64,000 nt of DNA, taken from NCBI GenBank assembly GCA_905250025.1, contig CAJNOJ010000022.1, positions 125,707 through 189,706 on the forward strand, read 5' to 3'. The stretch is from Adineta ricciae (taxonomy: Eukaryota; Rotifera; Eurotatoria; Adinetida; Adinetidae). Positions 57,928 through 64,000 of the stretch are shown here, one piece after another (position 1 is the first letter of the stretch; every line of letters starts with the position of its first letter). The notes below the pieces were generated by a model. It saw only the letters and a list, made by a program, of their open reading frames with translations, searched no databases and was not told where the DNA came from. Both the position numbers and the translations under genes were made by a program.

Positions 57928-60802
57928 TTATTTCGATTTAACTTTAACGCGTTCACCATAAAACGAGACTGTCTTATCACTGTAAGGTGAGCCAGCACGA
58001 TTCAAATTGCTAGGTTGAGATTGTTGTTGATCGACACTAATCGATCGCGCATAATCTGATGCACTGCTTAGAAGACTTGACTTGCGCCCTGTTGTTTCAC
58101 CAATACCAACCGATGCGGCATCATGGTTATATTCGACACCAGGTACAGCACAAGCATCTCTAGAAATAGAAAGGCAACGTGAATGGCTTTTTCGAAAATT
58201 TTCGTTTTATTAGTTTGTATTTGTGTGGATAACATTAGCTATTTGGGAAAGATAAATAATCAGCAATGCCGTGTCAAATTCGCCTGACTAGAGATGTACT
58301 CATTTTATGTAAAACTGATTCCGCTAGGGTAAAAAGTAGTTTATTGGAGTGAAATTAATTACATAATAATAAATTAGTCTTGATTTTATTTGATGCATAT
58401 CCTGGAGAAAGTCGGAAATTAACAGGAAAAAAAGTGAGTTTGTGCGCAATCAACTTTTTTTTTATGTCCACGGGAGATATGTTATTAAATCTAAAATTAG
58501 AACTTACTTGATAGAACCAGCCAACGCTTTGAGACTATCCATCGTTTTTGAAGACTTTTCACTGATGGTGATACTTTCAAGATCAAAACTTTTACAATCG
58601 CTGACTTCTGCTTGAACTTCAAGGCTAAATGAAGAAAAACAAAGGGTTGTATATGAGATTTTTGTTATGAAAAACTGACCGATTCGATGCTGGTATACTT
58701 TCACAAAGTGATACGGCGCCAGTACCAGGCAAAGCTTTGGTACTTTCATTACTTCGATCGTCAATCAGATGGACAACACTATTCGATAAACTATTCGAAT
58801 CGCCACCAATTGTTGGATGTGTCATTACACTCTGCGTATCTTGAAAAAGAGAAACCAATGACACTGCATCGACGCTTGTTCAAGCGAATCAACTTACCAT
58901 TGAGGATAGCTCTGGCAATGGCAACTTCCCGTAGAGAGAACGGCAGGAAATTATCGATATTTGGACTATCACCTTCTAAGATATCATTCCGTGTGCTAAC
59001 ACCACAACCACCTGTACGGCATAGTGAAATGGGAATAACCTAAAAATCAGAAATTAACGGTTACAAAGCTTATTCGATGATGCGCTTCTGCAATTCTTAC
59101 TCCGTAAACATAGGCAAGAAGAATCGGCACGCCAATTCCGACAGCAAGAGCGGCGATTATTGGCGAGGCAATAACACTTCCGAGAACTCCCAATGTTACA
59201 AGAAGATTTCTTTTCATTTTACTATTTTCAGATTTATTGTATTTCTTGAATATTCTTCTTCCAGCCCAGATCGGTACACCAATAACTACACCAGGGAGAG
59301 CGACGCCAGCTATCAATGCAATGATAACCGGTGCGCCGATTAAGGTAGCTACTTGCCAAAGAATCACTTTCTTGCGACTCCATTGCTTCTTTCCCCAAAA
59401 TGTACAACCCGACGGACTAAAGACATGTACACATCAATAAAATGATATTGAATTCTTCTTATTTACCTCAAGTAATGTAGATCAGATATTTCACGTCCAC
59501 ATAACCAACAGAATTCTGCTTCGCATATTGGACAAGTCATGTGGTTCTAAACAATTTCTATGAATAGAATTGTTCGAAAATGAAAACACTTACACAAGAA
59601 CCATCGTCCATTTTAAGTATAGATGCTTCACACCTTGGACACTGTTTTATTTCGTCTTCTAAAAGAAACGAAACAAGTAAATACATAGATCTTAGATTCC
59701 AACAGCATCATTTGCGTACTTTGTTGAGCAGCGGACGCAAGACTAATAAATGATCCTGAACGAAGTTTTCTTGACGTCTTCTGTCGTGCTGCATCTTCAC
59801 ACGTTTTATTCGGATGCCACGTTGCTTTACAGTGATAACAAAACGATGTATTACATCCCGGTCGAAGACATTGAATTTCCGGACATGATGCATAACCAGC
59901 AGCGATAACAGCAAATCCACAGTCAGGTGCTGGACACCATCGTGTGTCAGCTATTGATTGCAAAACACGTCGAACCATGAATTGTTCATACTTTGAAATG
60001 AGATCGGGTTGATTCTGTAATATACGCGATATATCACTTGGATGTATACGTTCAGGACAATCATTCTGTGGACAATTGAGTGTCACGCGTCCTTCGGTGA
60101 TTTCGAGTTTCAAATAACTCTTCAAACATGTTCGACAATATGAATGTGAACATAATGATAATTGTTCAAAATGTTCAGAAGAATATTCGTGACAGCATAG
60201 CAAACATGTTTCTAAAGAATTTTCATTAATGTTGACTGTCGTCGACGGCGATGAAATTATGTTAACTACGTGTTCATTCGCAGATGCAGCTACGGATTCG
60301 ATTAGATCATCTTTAATCGTAGTTGGAGATGATGATAGTAGAGTTGAAGTCGCATTCTCATGAGTCAGTGATGATGCTGTCAAGTGCGCTTGTTGTTTCG
60401 ATGACGCACACGAATTAGTAGTACTACGTTGGCGAGAAAAACGAACTGCTGCTCCTGGACGACTGACAGTGAAACGAAGAAGATTGAAGAACCGACGGCG
60501 ACGCGTGTTTCCCGTACCGTTCAAATTTGACGATTCTAAATAACACGAATATTTTGTTTTCGAAGATATGACCTTTTCAATATTATACTTTGACTGGAAA
60601 TTTGCGCTGATGTGTTTGTAGTTGTTAGTGGCAAAACAAAATATGAGTTAGTTGACGGCGAGGGTGTTGGAATTGTATTCGTAGACGAATGTTCTCTTGT
60701 TGATGATATTGCTGGTTCATTGTTTGTCGTACGTTTTAATGACGATCGCGTACTATTTGATGATGATGTTGAGGAACATTGCTTTCGACTTTTCGAAAAC
60801 AT
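57928..60802 (-). CDS. RNF19A: RNF19-type RBR E3 ubiquitin ligase (dorfin-like)
   Basis: RING-between-RING ligase anchored in ER/endomembranes. The start [15 protein letters not shown] at 60802 is followed by a Ser/Thr-rich N-terminus. RING1: [67 protein letters not shown], then [15 protein letters not shown]2: [20 protein letters not shown] with catalytic Cys in MDDGSCNHMTC, and CWLCGREI. Then [17 protein letters not shown] and two TM segments ([40 protein letters not shown]), all diagnostic of RNF19A/B. The tail includes [28 protein letters not shown] and [12 protein letters not shown], and ends VKVKSK*. About 700 residues over nine exons; introns are short except the last (about 350 nt). 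An acceptor (AG 60826-60825) lies 23 nt before the ATG. Confidence 0.94.
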
Positions 60803-61410
60803 TGCCAATGATTAGATTGAATACCTAGAAGAAATCATAGAAGTTGAGATTCGAAATCGAACGAATTATTAAGATAAATATTGCTACAAATGATTGCATT
60901 GATAAGAACGAATTAAACATCTGATCCTTTCGTTGAAAGATAAGACAAAACAACTGATACTCACCTGAAATCGCTAATGTTAATCCATTGAGAAGAAAAA
61001 CCAAAAAGTTTCAATAATTATCCGTCTTTTTTGCACAAATATACCCCAAGAATAATTCTACAACGAAAGATAATCAAATTACTTCACAAGCTCATTCTAC
61101 TTGTTGAACTTAATACAGAACAGGGTGAATGAACAACTTTACAAAAGAAAAAACGCTGGCTACGATAATTTTATTTTTCAAATTACTTCCAGCATTGTTT
61201 TTCTTTCTGTTATTGTAATGAGTTGTTTTTTTTTCTTCTTCCTTTCTATATCTGCCCTCGCATACCCAATGAGGAACGAGTGTGAATTTGATTGGTTGGA
61301 TGCAGGTCGCCAATGACAAAGAACGACATATCGAGCTTTTTGTTTGAGAATATCAATCAATTCATTTTCATTATCTCTTTCTCTCCGAATAGACACATCA
61401 GACAGCAGAC
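60803..61410. other. Divergent promoter region, RNF19-like / G-alpha
   Basis: Separates two divergent genes. Each ATG is preceded by a splice acceptor (minus AG 60826-60825; plus AG 61391-61392). Overlapping ORFs at 61101-61537 show no recognisable features. Confidence 0.45.
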
Positions 61411-62991
61411 ATGTTGGGTTGCTGCATCCCTCGCGATCCGTCAAAGCATACGAATAAAATAATAAATGAAGCATTGGAACGTGAAAGAAAAGAACTGAAT
61501 GCCGAATCGAAGTTACTATTACTCGGTAAGAATTCACCGGTTTGTCTGATCGAACAAAGGAATTGTTAATTGTTTTAGCGAGAAAAGATCTTGAGAAGGT
61601 GAATATTCATACGTAGGTGCTGCTCTGGGTGACACTTCGTTGCTTTTCCTCAAAACTAACCGTGTTCTTTGATGATTTCCTATTTTAAAACTGACATTTC
61701 ATTTTAGGCGCGGGAGAATCCGGAAAGAGCACAGTGGTGAAGCAAATGAAGTAAGAAGATAACTCTTCACTCGTGAAATTCCGTTATTTCTTTTTCGTAA
61801 GGATTATCTTTAATGAAAATGGCTATACAACTGAAGAATGTCTTCGATTCAAACCAGTTATTTTTTCGAACACGATTCAATCAATGCTGGCCATCATACA
61901 CGCCATGAATCGACTTCAGATATCATTTGAAGATGCGAATCACAAAGTACGAAGATTGCTGAGAAAAGCAGAAATTCGAAAGTATATATGAATATATTCT
62001 AGAAAGATGCAGAAGTTGTTTTAACTCATGCAGAAATTGAAGCTAATCATGAGATTTTACCTGAAATGGTTGGTAAATCGATTCAAGCTTTATGGAATGA
62101 TAATGGTGTTCAAGCATGTTTCCTACGAGCTCGTGAATATCAACTGAATGATTCAGCTGCCTAGTAAACTTACTTGTTTGATTTGCTACAAGAAATTTGA
62201 ATTCGTTCTTTTCTAGTTACTTGAATTCACTTGATCGGCTCATTCAGCCAGACTATATTCCAACTCAGCAGGACGTGTTGCATACTCGTGTGAAAACTAC
62301 GGGCATTGTTGAAACGGCATTTACATTAAAAAAACATAAATTTCGGTAAAAATGATCTTTGCCATATGGAACTAACTGAATAATTAATGAGAAAATATTT
62401 AGAATTGTTGACGTGGGTGGTCAGCGAAGTGAACGTAAAAAATGGATACATTGTTTCGAAGGTGTGACAGCTGTTATATTTGTCAGCGCTCTCAACGAAT
62501 ACGATCTTGTTTTAGCCGAAGATGATAGTATTGTACGCACTTTGCCTAAGATTTCCTTTCGAAACGTATCTTTATTTGTTTAGAACCGAATGACGGAAAG
62601 TTTGCAACTATTTAAATCGATTTGTAACAATCGATTCTTCCGTCAAGCTGGAATGATTCTATTTCTTAACAAGAAAGATCTCTTCGCTGAGAAACTACGT
62701 TTCTCATCGATTAAAATATGCTTTCCAGAATATACAGGTTAGTTCAAAACAACTCAAATCTCGTCGCACATTTGTCTATTTCTATTAGGTCTTAACACGT
62801 ATGAACCATCGTTGAGCTATATACAAGAACAATTCGAGAAAATGGACTTACGGGAAAAGATTAACGGTCATCAACGAGAATTATATACTCATATAACATG
62901 TGCAACCGATACTGAAGCCATGCAATTCGTCTTCGATGCGATCTCGGATATGATTATCCAAACAAATCTTATTCACGCAGGAATCTTTTGA
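61411..62991 (+). CDS. Heterotrimeric G-protein alpha subunit (Gi/o-like, divergent ends)
   Basis: GTP-binding transducer of GPCR signals. Exons encode [20 protein letters not shown], the P loop [15 protein letters not shown] (across an intron), [36 protein letters not shown], switch [14 protein letters not shown] (Arg kept), switch [21 protein letters not shown] (Gln kept), [10 protein letters not shown] (NKxD) and [16 protein letters not shown]. The body is most like Gi/o. Two ends are odd. The N-terminus is MLGCC rather than MGC, so there is no Gly2 for myristoylation though two cysteines could be palmitoylated. The C-terminus is IHAGIF rather than xxCGLY/F, so the Cys ADP-ribosylated by pertussis toxin is replaced by Ala. 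An AATAAA lies at 63128. Introns are short and canonical. Confidence 0.94.
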
Positions 62992-63189
62992 AATTTATTA
63001 ACTGTTTAGATCAATGTACATAGATGTATGTAGTTGAAAATGCAAACTTTTTGGTGCAAAGCGAATCGATTCTATGAAGACGATGTCTTCTATTTATATA
63101 TATATTTCTTGATGTTATTATTTTGGAAATAAAATACAATTAATAGATAATCTTCTGTTCGGTTGAAGTTGTAGACTAAGACTAATCTG

Positions 63190-64000
63190 TTATCGAAGTA
63201 TACGTATGCAATCACCGGCTGATTGTAAGCGAATGACAATTTTCCATGGAAAGGGGCATTTGTCAAGATCGAGTGAACATTGTGCTAGGCGCTTTGTTCG
63301 ATGATGTTGTAACTGGATCTGCTTATTCTCACAATCCAAGATTAATGTCAGTTCATCACCTGTTGTTACAATACTTCGATATTTACTTGTTTGAGTTTTA
63401 CCATTAACAATCGTTTCGTTGAGATCCCACCAGCCATAGAGCGAGAAGTTATTATTGTTTTGTGCTTGACCTGATCGACTGATGTTTTCGAGTGAGCGAA
63501 TGACTCCAAAGAATAGACGTTGATCGCCCATCTTCTCAATTCGGAAACGTATTTGATGTTTACCGGTCGAGTATCGATTAACACCGTAGACAATCGGTTG
63601 TGTTAGGATGGATGCTAAGCAACAAGTCACGACGAGATTATCTTCGGATAGGACAGCTTTTCCGTCGATTTCTTCGAATTTTTCCATCGTCGTTGAGTTC
63701 GACAGACGATGATCCAGTGGTCGCAGTGTAGGAGTTGACGGACGCTGTTGTTTATCGGCGAGAGTGGGAATGTGATCTCTGTTGGAAGGATGACGATGAT
63801 CACATGTTCGTAATATAGGAGTAGATGATCGTTGTTGTCGATCGGCCATCGTATGATTTGATTCTTTAAGGCAATGACTTCGATGATCAGGTGTTCGAAT
63901 TGTCGGCGTAGAAGGCCGCTGTTTCTCGTGAATTCGAATCAAAGTAATCGATGATTTGACCTCATCTTCGTTATCGATGGATAAAATTGCTGGAGTATCG
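63190..64000 (-). CDS. B-box/SPRY-like family member with tandem-repeat insert (partial, 5' end beyond window)
   Basis: Third member of the family at 45.4-47.9 kb. The reading frame is open to the window edge, so the B-box and coiled coil are presumably beyond 64000; the visible start DTPAILSIDNEDEVKSSITL aligns with the end of the coiled coil in paralog 2. Then come three tandem repeats of about 28 residues (63927-63688) built on RPSTPTxRTxDHR, absent from the other two. The SPRY-like domain follows: YSTGKHQIRFRIEKMGDQRL, FFGVI, LYGWWDLNETIVNGK and GDELTLILDCENKQIQLQHH, ending CPFPWKIVIRLQSAGDCIRI, LR*. Intronless as far as visible. Confidence 0.82.
   Translation of the reverse strand, partial: DTPAILSIDNEDEVKSSITLIRIHEKQRPSTPTIRTPDHRSHCLKESNHTMADRQQRSSTPILRTCDHRHPSNRDHIPTLADKQQRPSTPTLRPLDHRLSNSTTMEKFEEIDGKAVLSEDNLVVTCCLASILTQPIVYGVNRYSTGKHQIRFRIEKMGDQRLFFGVIRSLENISRSGQAQNNNNFSLYGWWDLNETIVNGKTQTSKYRSIVTTGDELTLILDCENKQIQLQHHRTKRLAQCSLDLDKCPFPWKIVIRLQSAGDCIRILR
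63688..63927 (-). repeat. Three coding tandem repeats (about 84-87 bp units)
   Basis: Units at 63927-63844, 63843-63757 and 63756-63688 (last shortened). Each has a QRPSTPTxR core, DHR seven or so residues later, then a variable part. They fall between the coiled coil and the SPRY-like domain. Confidence 0.8.

Noticed and set aside
61101-61537. Overlapping ORFs upstream of G-alpha, both strands
   Set aside because: Shadow frames over the promoter and first exon, with no protein features.

Overview
The window is eukaryotic and animal. It is AT-rich, nearly every gene is cut by very short introns (about 45-65 nt, GT..AG), and the gene set is metazoan: muscarinic receptor, syntrophin, cortactin, two-pore K+ channel, Y-box protein, G-alpha, RNF19, EFCAB7 and IAP. 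Two genes look foreign to animals: a fungal/bacterial-type Trk K+ transporter and an intronless ATP-grasp enzyme. Compact introns, dense genes on both strands, foreign genes and possible spliced-leader acceptors best fit a bdelloid rotifer. That assignment is inference; no sequence search was run. I saw no rRNA, tRNA or CRISPR array.

Layout. 1-5.5 kb: NSA2 (-) and a syntrophin (+), divergent. 6.4-8.1 kb: cathepsin L-like protease, interrupted by an N gap with an artefactual duplication. 11.5-13.6 kb: BIR3-UBA-RING inhibitor of apoptosis. 17.0-20.3 kb: glutamate carboxypeptidase II-like peptidase. 20.9-22.4 kb: Y-box protein. 23.1-24.6 kb: K2P channel. 25.3-27.9 kb: ADCK1-like kinase with a broken splice acceptor. 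28.0-28.6 kb (-): four-TM protein. 29.6-31.7 kb: large single-pass membrane protein. 35.3-37.5 kb: muscarinic acetylcholine receptor. 38.5-42.8 kb (-): EFCAB7, SELENOF (Cys form) and a LOTUS-domain protein in tandem; the last two are 63 nt apart. 43.0-45.1 kb (+): a cortactin-like protein with an antisense EF-hand gene nested in one intron. 45.4-47.9 kb (-): two B-box/coiled-coil/SPRY-like paralogs. 48.2-50.7 kb (-): Trk K+ transporter. 51.6-53.7 kb (-): C7orf25 homolog with two alternative last exons. 53.8-54.9 kb (+): ATP-grasp protein. 55.7-57.1 kb (-): short NCOA6-like coactivator. 57.9-60.8 kb (-): RNF19-type RBR E3 ligase. 61.4-63.0 kb (+): G-alpha subunit. 63.2 kb to the edge (-): third B-box/SPRY-like family member, partial, with an inserted tandem repeat.

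The genes do not form one pathway. The strongest organisational themes are head-to-head pairs sharing short promoters (NSA2/syntrophin, EFCAB7/cortactin, C7orf25/ATP-grasp), a likely SELENOF-LOTUS operon, the gene nested inside cortactin, and splice-acceptor-like sites immediately upstream of many start codons. Gene-free stretches of 3.4-3.6 kb precede the IAP, the peptidase and the muscarinic receptor. Exon junctions were placed by eye from GT/AG sites and reading-frame continuity.
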